Origin: Flavobacterium sp. MedPE-SWcel
Lineage (GTDB): Bacteria; Bacteroidota; Bacteroidia; Flavobacteriales; Flavobacteriaceae
Assembly: GCA_001874325.1 (NCBI GenBank)
Contig: MPCW01000009.1
Location: forward strand, 62,001-126,000
Reading direction: 5' to 3'
DNA length: 64,000 bases
The notes beneath the pieces are model-generated. The model was not told the DNA's origin, did no database searches, and saw nothing but the letters and a program-made list of their open reading frames with translations. Below, in pieces: positions 19,548 through 27,759 of the stretch. A program made the position numbers and the translations under genes. Numbering within the stretch: position 1 is the first letter of the stretch; the number at the start of each line of letters is the position of its first letter.

Positions 19548-20399
19548 TTATTCATGATAGTTTTCTAGAAATAGGATTGTTTTACTAAACACCTCTTGCA
19601 TAATTTGTACATTCCAGTCTCCATGTCCGCCATCAGGGTAAAAGTTAAACTCATTATAAACACCTACTTCGTCAAGTTTAGCTTTTAATAAAGGACCTTG
19701 TGTTGCAGGAATTAATGGGTCTTGCCCACCATAAAAAGAAAGAGTAGGAGGAGCTTCTGACGTAATATGGGCTACAGGGCTCACCTCGGTAATAACTTCA
19801 AGAGGAGGGTTTGCATCACCTACTAAAATTAATCCAGATTGTTCATAGAGTGGGTGTATTGTATACTCAGGATCAGTAAAATCAGCAGGACCTACTATAT
19901 CTACAACTGCTTTTACATCGTGTTCAGTATCGTATTTATAGCTGTAAAGCATAGATAAATGTGCACCAGCACTAGTGCCTACAAAAGCGTAATCGTCTGA
20001 TATATGATAATTGTTAGTTTCAATAAACTCAATTACACTTTCTATATCATTTATTTGTTTAGGATAGGCAGGACTCCCAAGAGAAGCTAATCGATAATTA
20101 ATGTTTACAATAGCATGGTCAGGAAACTCTGTTTGTATTGTAGGTATCATAAAATTCATATCTTCTTTACTACCACCTACCCATGATCCGCCATGTACAA
20201 GTACAATAATTTTAGTATTTTCATCTCTACCAGCTGGTAAGTATACATCCATTGTTTGTTGTGCATGTGTACCATAGGCTATGTTGGTAATGTTTTCAGC
20301 TTCTAATGGTAATGTAATATCAGGAGTAGTAGTGTCATCATCAGATGAGCACCCAGATAATAATCCTATAAGGAGTAATCCGAATAAATATTTTTTCAT
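19548..20399 (-). CDS. Lipoprotein alpha/beta-hydrolase (esterase)
   Basis: I start at the ATG at 20399; the frame extends nine codons upstream to a TTG. MKKYLFGLLLIGLLSGCSSDDD is a lipoprotein signal with the lipobox LSGC followed by Ser and Asp residues that favour surface or outer-membrane placement. The hydrolase fold is clear: oxyanion motif VHGGSWVGGS, nucleophile elbow GTSAGAH, acid GGQDPLIP and catalytic His in DGGHGDWN. It resembles the BD-FAE/carbohydrate-esterase-like group of carboxylesterases. The natural ester substrate cannot be told from sequence. Single gene. Confidence 0.88.
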   Translation of the reverse strand: MKKYLFGLLLIGLLSGCSSDDDTTTPDITLPLEAENITNIAYGTHAQQTMDVYLPAGRDENTKIIVLVHGGSWVGGSKEDMNFMIPTIQTEFPDHAIVNINYRLASLGSPAYPKQINDIESVIEFIETNNYHISDDYAFVGTSAGAHLSMLYSYKYDTEHDVKAVVDIVGPADFTDPEYTIHPLYEQSGLILVGDANPPLEVITEVSPVAHITSEAPPTLSFYGGQDPLIPATQGPLLKAKLDEVGVYNEFNFYPDGGHGDWNVQIMQEVFSKTILFLENYHE

Positions 20400-20479
20400 A
20401 GCATTTTTGTTTATCAAAATAAACAAAAAATTGCTCTTTTTAGTATAATTAACAAGTTTTTAGCGTGTTGGTCTGTTAA

Positions 20480-21244
20480 TTAGACCAATTTTTTAATAAC
20501 ACGAAGTTTATGTGTATGCCTGTTAGTATCAATATTATATATACCTAAATGGTCTAAACGGTCGATGCGTACCTTGCCATGAGCATGAATAATATAATTA
20601 TCTTCCATGATAATACCTACATGTATTATGCTTCCTTCTTCATTATCAAAAAAGGCAAGATCTCCAGGTTCACTTTCCTCAATAAAGCTAAGTGCTTCAC
20701 CTTGTGTGGCTTGTTGAAAAGCATCGCGTAATAGCTTATACCCATTTATTTTATATACCATTTGTGTAAACCCAGAACAGTCTATACCAAAGGGTGTTTT
20801 ACCTCCCCAAAGGTAAGGGGCGTTAAGGTACATAAAGGCAGTATGTAATAAATTATGCTTTTCGACTACTCCAGTTGTTTTTAGTCCCTCAAAAACATAA
20901 TTTTCTATATTTATACTAGGGTGATCTAAAAAAGAAAGTGATGTGCCTATAGGGATTGATAATAACTGATTGTTAGGAGCAGTTATGTACTCTATAAGGT
21001 CGGCATTTAATACTATTGGAGCTTTATCAATTTGGTTAAAATCTTGCTCGGATATTATTCTGAATTGTTTGTTGTCTATCCATCCAGTATATTTATCGAA
21101 AGCTAATTCGATAAACGACCATTTCGGATTTTGTTCTAAAATCCTAAAATGTTCTCCAAATAAAACCTGCGATGTCATTTCGCTACGATCGCTAGCTTCT
21201 AGTCGGAGAGGTACAATAGCAAGGTTACAAATCCCGAACATCAT
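20480..21244 (-). CDS. SH3-NlpC/P60 cell-wall hydrolase
   Basis: A C40-family gamma-D-glutamyl endopeptidase acting on peptidoglycan stem peptides. The start is the ATG at 21244 or the next codon at 21241; a TTG at 21250 is unlikely. It has no signal peptide, as in many flavobacterial relatives. Residues about 1-60 form a bacterial SH3-like domain (LEASDRSEMTSQVLFGEHF, WSFIELAFDKYTGWID). The catalytic Cys lies in FGIDCSGFTQMVY (about residue 152), the His in IIHVGIIM and the third residue in HAHGKVRI. It is preceded by a long inverted repeat with a -7 element in its loop. Confidence 0.9.
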   Translation of the reverse strand: MMFGICNLAIVPLRLEASDRSEMTSQVLFGEHFRILEQNPKWSFIELAFDKYTGWIDNKQFRIISEQDFNQIDKAPIVLNADLIEYITAPNNQLLSIPIGTSLSFLDHPSINIENYVFEGLKTTGVVEKHNLLHTAFMYLNAPYLWGGKTPFGIDCSGFTQMVYKINGYKLLRDAFQQATQGEALSFIEESEPGDLAFFDNEEGSIIHVGIIMEDNYIIHAHGKVRIDRLDHLGIYNIDTNRHTHKLRVIKKLV

Positions 21245-21293
21245 TTGCAATTGATTGTTTTTGTATTTAATGATATGGCTATCCTTAAAAAAG

Positions 21294-21351
21294 TTGGCGT
21301 TGCCTTATGATATAACCACAAATATAGTAGTTAATTCTAAAGCAACGCCAA
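21294..21351. repeat. Inverted repeat enclosing a -7 element upstream of the NlpC/P60 gene
   Basis: TTGGCGTTGCCTTA (21294-21307) and TAAAGCAACGCCAA (21338-21351) form a 14-bp inverted repeat with one mismatch and a 30-bp loop. The loop holds minus-strand TATATTTG (21319-21326), a TAnnTTTG promoter element for the NlpC/P60 gene. It could be an operator or DNA structure at the promoter. Confidence 0.6.
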
Positions 21352-21421
21352 ATACTGTTATTGTTTTAACCGAAGTTAATAACACTTTTATGTTTATATA
21401 AATATAAAGCCTTATGTGTCT

Positions 21422-21778
21422 TTATTTTACACGTAAAATTTTTTCCATTTTACGTCCCTTAGCTAATTCGTCTACTAGTTTATCAAGATATCTTACTTGT
21501 TGCGTTAAAGGAGTTTTAATTTCTTCTACACGATATCCGCAAATAACACCAGTAATAAGATGAACATTAGGGTGTAAAGATGCACCATTAAAGAACTCTT
21601 CAAAAGTCACTTTTGCGTCAATAACTTCCTGCAACTTTTTATCATCATAGCCAGTTAGCCATTCAATAACTTCATGCAGTTCTGCTTTGGTTCTCCCTTT
21701 CTTTTCAACTTTAGTGACGTAGTGAGGGTAAACCGAGGCAAATGTCATTTTTGCAATGCGCTCATCATGATTGTTCAT
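21422..21778 (-). CDS. DUF2200 family protein
   Basis: A 118-residue soluble protein matching the DUF2200 pattern: [20 protein letters not shown], then IEWLTGYD, then [28 protein letters not shown] and a Lys-rich end. The function of the family is unknown. It lies 19 nt after the thiolase gene on the same strand and is probably the second gene of that transcript. Confidence 0.88.
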   Translation of the reverse strand: MNNHDERIAKMTFASVYPHYVTKVEKKGRTKAELHEVIEWLTGYDDKKLQEVIDAKVTFEEFFNGASLHPNVHLITGVICGYRVEEIKTPLTQQVRYLDKLVDELAKGRKMEKILRVK

Positions 21779-21797
21779 GGTTTATATTTTAAATATA

Positions 21798-22979
21798 TTA
21801 TGCTCTTTCGATAACAATTGCCGAAGCACCACCACCACCATTACAGATAGCTGCCGCACCAACTTTTGCATCGTTTTGCTCTAGTACATTAAGTAATGTA
21901 ACGATGATTCTAGCACCAGAACATCCTAGTGGGTGACCTAATGATACAGCACCACCATTTACATTTACTTTATCAGCATCAAGATCAAGAATTTTAGAGT
22001 TAGCAATACCTACTACAGAGAATGCTTCGTTAAACTCAAAGAAATCTACATCGTCTTTGCTCATACCTGCTTTGTCAAGTGCTTTTGGTAATGCTTTAGC
22101 AGGAGATGTTGTAAACCATTTTGGCTCTTGCTCAGCATCTGCATATGACTTAATGTAAGCAAGTGGCTTAAGGTTAAGTTCATTTGCTTTCTCCTCGCTC
22201 ATAAGTACTAATGCTGCTGCACCGTCATTTATAGTAGAAGCGTTAGCCGCAGTAACAGTACCTTCTTTTGTAAATGCAGGACGTAAAGCAGGAATTTTTT
22301 CTAATTTCACATTAGTAAATTCTTCATCTTTAGTAACCATAACAGGTTCTCCACGACGTTGTGGTACCGCTACAGGAACAACTTCATTATCAAATTTACC
22401 AGCTTCCCATGCTTTAGCAGAACGCTCGTATGATGTTACAGCAAAAGTATCTTGATCTTCTCTAGTAACGTTATATTCTGTAGCACAAAGATCTGCACAA
22501 ACACCCATAGCGTTGTTGTCATAAGCATCGCTAAGACCATCTTTTTGCATACCATCTATCATAGTAACAGGTCCAAACTTGCTACCGTTTCTCATATGTG
22601 TATAATGAGGTATAAGACTCATGTTCTCCATACCACCAGCAACAATTACATCAGCATCGCCACACATAATGCTTTGAGCACCTTGCATAACAGTTTTCAT
22701 ACCTGATGCACATACTTTGTTTACAGTTGTTGCAATAACAGAGTCAGGAAGTCCTGCATGTTTCGAAGCTTGTCTAGCAGGAGCTTGTCCTACACCAGCT
22801 TGTACTACATTACCCATTAATACTTCGTCAACCATATTACCATCAAGGTTTATTTTATCTAATGCACCTTTTATGGCAGCAGCACCAAGCATTGGAGCTG
22901 TTACAGTTGATAAAGCACCCATGAAACTTCCTATTGGCGTACGTACAGCCGAAACGATAACTACTTTTTTATTGCTCAT
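21798..22979 (-). CDS. Acetyl-CoA acetyltransferase (thiolase)
   Basis: A 393-residue thiolase that condenses two acetyl-CoA, or cleaves acetoacetyl-CoA. The acyl-accepting Cys is in VNKVCASGMKT (about residue 89). The NEAF motif is in FFEFNEAFSVVG, the His in VNVNGGAVSLGHPLGCSGAR, and the C-terminal active-site motif is ICNGGGGASA. The length fits the biosynthetic/degradative thiolase II group. No other beta-oxidation genes are adjacent. DUF2200 follows in the same direction. Confidence 0.95.
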   Translation of the reverse strand: MSNKKVVIVSAVRTPIGSFMGALSTVTAPMLGAAAIKGALDKINLDGNMVDEVLMGNVVQAGVGQAPARQASKHAGLPDSVIATTVNKVCASGMKTVMQGAQSIMCGDADVIVAGGMENMSLIPHYTHMRNGSKFGPVTMIDGMQKDGLSDAYDNNAMGVCADLCATEYNVTREDQDTFAVTSYERSAKAWEAGKFDNEVVPVAVPQRRGEPVMVTKDEEFTNVKLEKIPALRPAFTKEGTVTAANASTINDGAAALVLMSEEKANELNLKPLAYIKSYADAEQEPKWFTTSPAKALPKALDKAGMSKDDVDFFEFNEAFSVVGIANSKILDLDADKVNVNGGAVSLGHPLGCSGARIIVTLLNVLEQNDAKVGAAAICNGGGGASAIVIERA

Positions 22980-23123
22980 TATATGTTGTTTTTTTGTTTG
23001 ATTATGTTGCGAAATTAATGATTTTTATGGCTTATAGAAAGAAACTATTTAAAAATAACAATTGAATGACCTAATTTTTTGAGAATGATTGATTTTTTAG
23101 GCTATTTTTTTTGTTTCTGATTT

Positions 23124-23483
23124 TTATGAATTGAATACTTTTCTATCAAAATACCAAGAAACAATAATAAGGATAATAGCTATTACTGCTGCCATGTGTC
23201 CACCATCATCAACCATCTTGTGTGCCATTAATGCTAGTATAGCATCGTATAGGAAACCAGCATAAGCTAATTCCTTTAAAAACTTCGAGTATTTTGTTAG
23301 AATGGTAATAACTCCTGCAATTTTTAGTATTGCTAAAGGATATACTAACCAAGTAGGAAAACCAAGACTTGTAAAAAAGCCTTTAACCATTTCATAATTA
23401 AAAATATACATCTGAGCACTATAAATAAACAATAAACACATTAATATAGTGGCAGTCCAATAAATAATTTTGTTTGTTTTCAT
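23124..23483 (-). CDS. DoxX-like small membrane protein
   Basis: I start at the ATG at 23483 (MKTNKIIYWTATILMCLLF); the open frame begins two codons earlier at a TTG. About 119 residues with four hydrophobic segments (about 5-22, 45-65, 70-88 and 97-112) and the DoxX-like sequence FTSLGFPTWLVYPLAILKIAGVITILTK spread over helix 2. Members of this group are inner-membrane proteins of unclear role, sometimes tied to redox stress. It is followed upstream by the redoxin gene on the same strand, about 75 nt away. Confidence 0.85.
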   Translation of the reverse strand: MKTNKIIYWTATILMCLLFIYSAQMYIFNYEMVKGFFTSLGFPTWLVYPLAILKIAGVITILTKYSKFLKELAYAGFLYDAILALMAHKMVDDGGHMAAVIAIILIIVSWYFDRKVFNS

Positions 23484-23558
23484 AATCAAATGTTTTAGAA
23501 ATTACTAATAGTTTATTCAGAGGTATAATCTAATTATTTAGATTAACACTTAAGTTTC

Positions 23559-24110
23559 TTATTTCCATTTAATGTTACACCCCATACTTGGATACTGGTT
23601 TTGATCTACTTTTTCTCCAGATAGTAGTGAATCTAACGCGATAGATAAATCACGTCCAGTAGGTTCTCCCATATTAGGGCGAGTTTCGTCAAAACGCCCT
23701 CTATAAGCACATTCTAGTTTATTATCAAATATGAAAAAATCAGGAGTACATTCAGCTTTATAAGCCTTTGCAATTTCTTGTGTTTCGTCATACAGATACG
23801 GGAAAGAATATCCTTCATTTTTTGCCACAACTGTCATTAGTTCAGGAGCATCTTGAGGGTGTGTTTCTACACTATTACTGCTAATGGCAATAAACTGAAC
23901 TCCTTTTGCTTGGTAGTGATTAGCAACCTCTACCAGTTTTGCATTTACATGATGTACAAATGGGCAATGGTTGCATATAAATACAACAACTGTTGCAATG
24001 TCTGATTGTAATTCAGAAAGTGATATAATTTTACCTGATATTGTATCTAGTAAATTAAAGTTAGGTGCCTTTGTGCCTAGTTTCATCATGCTCGATTCTG
24101 TCAGTGCCAT
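23559..24110 (-). CDS. Thioredoxin-fold redoxin (AhpC/TSA, PRX-like)
   Basis: A 183-residue cytoplasmic protein of the PRX_like1/AhpC-TSA group. It begins MALTESSMMKLGTKAPNF. The redox motif FICNHCPFVHHV (about residues 44-55) supplies a CxxC pair, followed by the cis-Pro region KAECTPDFFIFD and RGRFDETRP. It is a probable thiol peroxidase or disulfide reductase. The -7 element TATCTTTG lies about 34 nt upstream. Confidence 0.9.
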   Translation of the reverse strand: MALTESSMMKLGTKAPNFNLLDTISGKIISLSELQSDIATVVVFICNHCPFVHHVNAKLVEVANHYQAKGVQFIAISSNSVETHPQDAPELMTVVAKNEGYSFPYLYDETQEIAKAYKAECTPDFFIFDNKLECAYRGRFDETRPNMGEPTGRDLSIALDSLLSGEKVDQNQYPSMGCNIKWK

Positions 24111-24143
24111 AATTTTTTTGTGGGTTTATTTTATACTCTATAG

Positions 24144-24151
24144 CAAAGATA
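24144..24151 (-). promoter_or_regulatory. -7 promoter element for the redoxin gene
   Basis: Minus-strand TATCTTTG, the third identical copy of this element in front of a housekeeping-like gene in the window. The implied leader is about 30 nt. Confidence 0.45.
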
Positions 24152-24204
24152 AGAATCAATATCTTAAGATATTTTTAAAAGAAACTTAACCACAGTTAAT
24201 TAAG

Positions 24205-25386
24205 CTATTTAATAAATCGTAGAAGTATAATTGAAATAGTACCAGCAATAAAGAAACCAATAAATAATGGTAGTACAGTAGTATCTACAAAACTACCAAT
24301 TATTGTAGCAATAGGAACAGCTATAACTGTAGCTACAAACCCATTTAAAGCCGAACCAACACCAGCAATATGACCAACAGGTTCCATAGCTCTAGCGGAT
24401 AGATTACCGAATAGAAAACCAATATTTAAAAACTGCATTATAAAGAAACTTATAAGTACATAAATACTAGGGTTTGGTTCTTGATAAAACAGAATAATAT
24501 AAGCTAATGATACTAAGGTGAATAGTATAGAAAAGGTGTTTATTAGTTTTTTCATTCCAAACTTTAATACTAAAACACCATTGATTAGAGTAGAGAATCC
24601 TACAGTTAATGCTATAGCAGCAAAAATATAAGGAAACTCTTCTTCCATGCCATATTGTTTTCCAAATATATTTTGAGATGTAGATAAGAAAACCATAAAA
24701 GAACCTGTTACAAAACCTGACACAATAGTATTTACTACTGTTTGCTTGTAACTAAAGAATTCTTTAAAGCCATTTTTTATTAATTTAAAGGAAAAAGGAA
24801 TTTTATTTTCAGGTTTAAGCGTTTCTTTTTGCCTAGCATAAAACCATAAAGCAACTATTATTACTATGACGATTTGAGTATAAAAAATGGATTTCCACCC
24901 CCAAACGTCTAATAAAAATTTACCTAATGAAGGAGCGATAGCAGGTACTATGATAAATATAACTGTAACAAATGACATTATTTTTGCCATATAATCTCCT
25001 TTAAAACGATCTCGAACAATAGCTATACTTATAGTTCTTGGGGCTGATAGCCCCACACCTTGTAATAACCTACCTATAATCATAATCTCTAGGCTATTTG
25101 TAGCTGTACAAATAAAACTTGCAATAACAAATAAACCAAAACCACAATAAGTAACTGGTTTTCGACCAAAGCTGTCCGAAAGAGGACCAGATATTAATTG
25201 ACCAATACCTAACCCTAGAAAGATCATGGTAATTAATAGTTGGCTATTTTTTGGATTGGTAATGCTTAAGGCATTTTCCATTACACCTAAAGCAGGAAGT
25301 AGTGCATCAATTGATAAAGCTACGGTAGACATGAGCGAAGCCATTAAGGCTATAAACTCAAATTGAGATCTTTTTTTTTTTGTCAT
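24205..25386 (-). CDS. MFS multidrug efflux transporter, Bcr/CflA type
   Basis: A 393-residue, 12-helix inner-membrane drug:proton antiporter. Typical Bcr/CflA features are the N-terminal STVALSIDALLPALGVM in helix 1, the loop 2-3 motif SGPLSDSFGRKPVTYCG, and the motif-C-like GLSAPRTISIAIVRDRF segment in place of the usual GAAxxxV. The poly-Lys start MTKKKRSQ is common in the group. The substrate is unknown. It is divergent from the lipoprotein-haemoglobin operon. Confidence 0.9.
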   Translation of the reverse strand: MTKKKRSQFEFIALMASLMSTVALSIDALLPALGVMENALSITNPKNSQLLITMIFLGLGIGQLISGPLSDSFGRKPVTYCGFGLFVIASFICTATNSLEIMIIGRLLQGVGLSAPRTISIAIVRDRFKGDYMAKIMSFVTVIFIIVPAIAPSLGKFLLDVWGWKSIFYTQIVIVIIVALWFYARQKETLKPENKIPFSFKLIKNGFKEFFSYKQTVVNTIVSGFVTGSFMVFLSTSQNIFGKQYGMEEEFPYIFAAIALTVGFSTLINGVLVLKFGMKKLINTFSILFTLVSLAYIILFYQEPNPSIYVLISFFIMQFLNIGFLFGNLSARAMEPVGHIAGVGSALNGFVATVIAVPIATIIGSFVDTTVLPLFIGFFIAGTISIILLRFIK

Positions 25387-25470
25387 TATGGGGTCAACTT
25401 ACCCTTAATGGGATAGTAGGGTATTTTTTATTTGGACAAATTTAAACTTTCTTTTGTCTAACCTTTAAGT

Positions 25471-25504
25471 TTTAACATCAATTAATAATATTGATGGTTT
25501 AAAA
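25471..25504. repeat. Inverted repeat in the divergent MFS/haemoglobin-operon spacer
   Basis: CATCAAT, a 7-bp spacer and ATTGATG form a perfect inverted repeat centred near 25487, with AT-rich arms that extend it. It lies between divergent genes and lacks the T tract of a terminator, so an operator is more likely. The regulator is unknown. Confidence 0.4.
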
Positions 25505-25542
25505 TTTTCATTTTATAAATAAATGATGTGACAGTTGAAATA

Positions 25543-25586
25543 ATGATAATTATCATATAATAACTAATCTAGGTGTCTTAATTTTG
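25543..25586 (+). promoter_or_regulatory. FNR-like box and -7 element for the haemoglobin operon
   Basis: ATGATAATTATCAT (25543-25556) is a perfect palindrome of the form TGAT-N4-ATCA, an FNR-type box. Its centre (25549.5) is 29.5 bp before the T of TAATTTTG (25579-25586), a TAnnTTTG -7 element. No -33 TTG is present, as expected for a promoter dependent on a class II activator. The same spacing recurs at four boxes in 46.99-47.86 kb. Confidence 0.7.
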
Positions 25587-25612
25587 ATTTGTTCTAAATA
25601 ACCTAAAAATAA

Positions 25613-26362
25613 ATGAAATTATCATATATAATAATTATTCTAATGCTTACTACATCTTGTGTGTATAAAAATAGTAAGGAGGATATAGAAAAATATAAAA
25701 ATGAGCTATCTAATGATTCATTCAATTATACAGGTAAACATTCTTGGTCATTTCAATTAACGGGGACTAAACAGACCTCTATTCATACTTTTTACCCTGA
25801 TAGTATTTCGTATGAAATGAAAGGGAAAATTTATAATACTAAATATGTAATCAATAAACTATCATACAATTCTGAGAAGAATAAATGGATAGGAGAGTCG
25901 GATCATACAGTATATGTGCTGTTTTTTAAAGAAAAAACAGATAGTACAGTTACTATTTATAAGCATAAATGTAAGAAGAATGGATTAGATGAAGCTGTTA
26001 AATTCAAATTTCCAGAGCCGAATGCTACTCAAGATCATGGTTGGAATACTTACGCTTTAGAGGGGTATAAAATAGAGGATAAACTCCTGTTGTCAGGTTA
26101 TTATTTTAGCGATGAAAATAAAATAGAGATAGCCGATGCTACTTTTATAATTGATGATAAAAGAATAGAAAAGATGAGCTTTCATTCTGGTGAACGAAGA
26201 TGGGTAGGAAAGTATCAAGACAAATATATACAGGTGTTTTTTAAGGAATTGAACAATGATGATTCTTTACAATTATCAATAGAATGGTTTGATGACTTAG
26301 AAATACTTTATAAAACGAAATACAATACTATAAATTCTTGGATGAGGTATGAAAAGCAATAG
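25613..26362 (+). CDS. Lipoprotein of unknown function, 249 aa
   Basis: Not a family I recognise. MKLSYIIIILMLTTSCVYK is a lipoprotein signal with the lipobox TTSC. The mature protein appears to be two similar beta-rich halves: each has a KHSWSFQL- or GWNTYAL-like Trp motif, a Tyr/Ile-rich strand region and a W-G-E/K motif (KNKWIGESDHTVYVLFFKE versus ERRWVGKYQDKYIQVFFKE). That internal duplication is visible directly. It is the first gene of the FNR-box operon and overlaps the haemoglobin gene by 14 nt. Confidence 0.75.
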   Translation: MKLSYIIIILMLTTSCVYKNSKEDIEKYKNELSNDSFNYTGKHSWSFQLTGTKQTSIHTFYPDSISYEMKGKIYNTKYVINKLSYNSEKNKWIGESDHTVYVLFFKEKTDSTVTIYKHKCKKNGLDEAVKFKFPEPNATQDHGWNTYALEGYKIEDKLLLSGYYFSDENKIEIADATFIIDDKRIEKMSFHSGERRWVGKYQDKYIQVFFKELNNDDSLQLSIEWFDDLEILYKTKYNTINSWMRYEKQ

Positions 26363-26735
26363 GCATGATATAGAAACAGAAGGAGATGTTAAACTAATGG
26401 TAGACTCATTTTATGATAAAGTGAATAAAGATGAATTACTCTCTTATGTATTTAATGATTTCTCTAAAGTAGATTGGGAAACACATTTGCCTAAAATGTA
26501 TAGTTTTTGGAATACTTTAATTTTTGGTAAACAATCATATAAAGGGTTTCCATTTGGAGTTCATACTACGCTTCCCATTCATAAAACTCATTTTGATAGA
26601 TGGGTACAGCTTTTTGATGAAAATATTGATGATTTGTTTGAAGGAGAAGTAGCTATTGCAACTAAGCAGCGAGCAAAATCAATAGCCAGCACATTTCAAG
26701 CAAAATTAGAATTTATAAACAATAGCAATAAATGA
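26349..26735 (+). CDS. Group III truncated haemoglobin
   Basis: A 128-residue 2/2 globin of the trHbIII/GlbP group. The opening (DVKLMVDSFYDKVNKDELLSYVF) is the B-helix region. LPKMYSFWNTLIFG and YKGFPFGVHTTLPIHKTHFDRWVQLF form the E-F region with the proximal His in the last motif, and the C-terminal helix is QRAKSIASTFQAKLEF. Group III globins are linked to NO and low-oxygen physiology. It overlaps the preceding lipoprotein gene by 14 nt and the following cupin by 4 nt (ATGA), so all three are translated together. Confidence 0.92.
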   Translation: MKSNRHDIETEGDVKLMVDSFYDKVNKDELLSYVFNDFSKVDWETHLPKMYSFWNTLIFGKQSYKGFPFGVHTTLPIHKTHFDRWVQLFDENIDDLFEGEVAIATKQRAKSIASTFQAKLEFINNSNK

Positions 26736-27073
26736 AAACAGCAAGCATAAACGAAGGCATAGAGTTCAGCGAAAAGAAACCTATAATAAAAGTACTATTT
26801 GAAACTAGTTTTACTAAAGAAATTAGAATTGCAATGCAAAAAGGTACTTTAATGAGGGAGCACAAAACATCGTACCCTATTGTAGTAGAAGTTGTAGAAG
26901 GGAATATTGATTTTGGAGTAGAAAATGAAACCCTGAATTTAAAAAGAGGAAGTTTAATAGCTCTAGATGGTAATGTACCACATGATTTAAAAGCAATAGA
27001 GGATAGTATAATTCGATTGACTTTAACGAAATATGACGATACAAACAGGGTAAATAATGTAGTTACAAGTTAG
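26732..27073 (+). CDS. Small cupin-domain protein
   Basis: A 113-residue single-domain cupin: MREHKTSYPIVVEVVEGNIDFGV holds the first cupin motif (a His with Thr/Tyr in place of the second His), and GSLIALDGNVPHDLKAIEDS the second with its His. The incomplete set of metal ligands makes an enzymatic role uncertain. It starts within the haemoglobin stop codon (ATGA), so it is the last gene of the FNR-box operon. An NO or low-oxygen response role follows from the neighbours, not from its own sequence. Confidence 0.85.
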   Translation: MKTASINEGIEFSEKKPIIKVLFETSFTKEIRIAMQKGTLMREHKTSYPIVVEVVEGNIDFGVENETLNLKRGSLIALDGNVPHDLKAIEDSIIRLTLTKYDDTNRVNNVVTS

Positions 27074-27299
27074 TCAATATTGAAGCAGGTTATTAATTGA
27101 AGTTAAGTTTTTGAGATGTTAGTTATTGAAACTATAATTACGACTTTGATAATACTTTCTTGAAAAGAAAATAGGCTTTTGTTCCTTTCACAATAAAAAG
27201 TTAAATAATTATTTTAAATAACGCTGCTATTATATATTTGAGCAATTTTAAATTAGATCGTTTAATTAGCATTTTAGTTTTAGACTTAGTCTTAAAAAA

Positions 27300-27617
27300 A
27301 TGAAACAAAAGAATAATTTTTTAATAGTGCATTTTAGACGTATTGTTGTTACGTTGTTATTCTCTATTATGGTTATTCAACCTTCTACAGAATTAATTTC
27401 ATTATTTACAGATTCAGAAATAGTTAACGTTGATATTGAAAAAGATACTGACGAAAAGGAGGATTGTGAAAAAACAGAAAAATTAAAAACACTTGTTTCC
27501 GATCATTATTATAATTTCGATTATAATAATAGATTGAATAATCAATATACATATTGTTCTTTCCTGCATAGTAATCTATATGCAGAAATCCATAGTCCAC
27601 CACCAGATTTAGTTTAA
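27300..27617 (+). CDS. Small exported protein ahead of ABC/HlyD/TolC operon
   Basis: A 105-residue protein with an N-terminal hydrophobic segment (about 13-30, VVTLLFSIMVIQPSTELISL), an acidic middle (DIEKDTDEKEDCEKTEK) and a conserved-looking end HSPPPDLV. The proline-rich C-terminus resembles that of the His-rich protein at 52385 (HRGPPSIV), which also precedes an efflux operon. I know of no assigned function. It probably shares the transcript with the secretion operon 143 nt downstream. Confidence 0.6.
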   Translation: MKQKNNFLIVHFRRIVVTLLFSIMVIQPSTELISLFTDSEIVNVDIEKDTDEKEDCEKTEKLKTLVSDHYYNFDYNNRLNNQYTYCSFLHSNLYAEIHSPPPDLV

Positions 27618-27759
27618 AGCTCAAGTGTGTTTTTTAATACACTAAATTTATAATATTTATAAAATATTATTTCATTTTATAAGGCCTATTTTAATGGGAC
27701 CTTAATAGTTTTAATGCTTTAATTTAATATATACCCTATACATATTAGGTAACATCACT

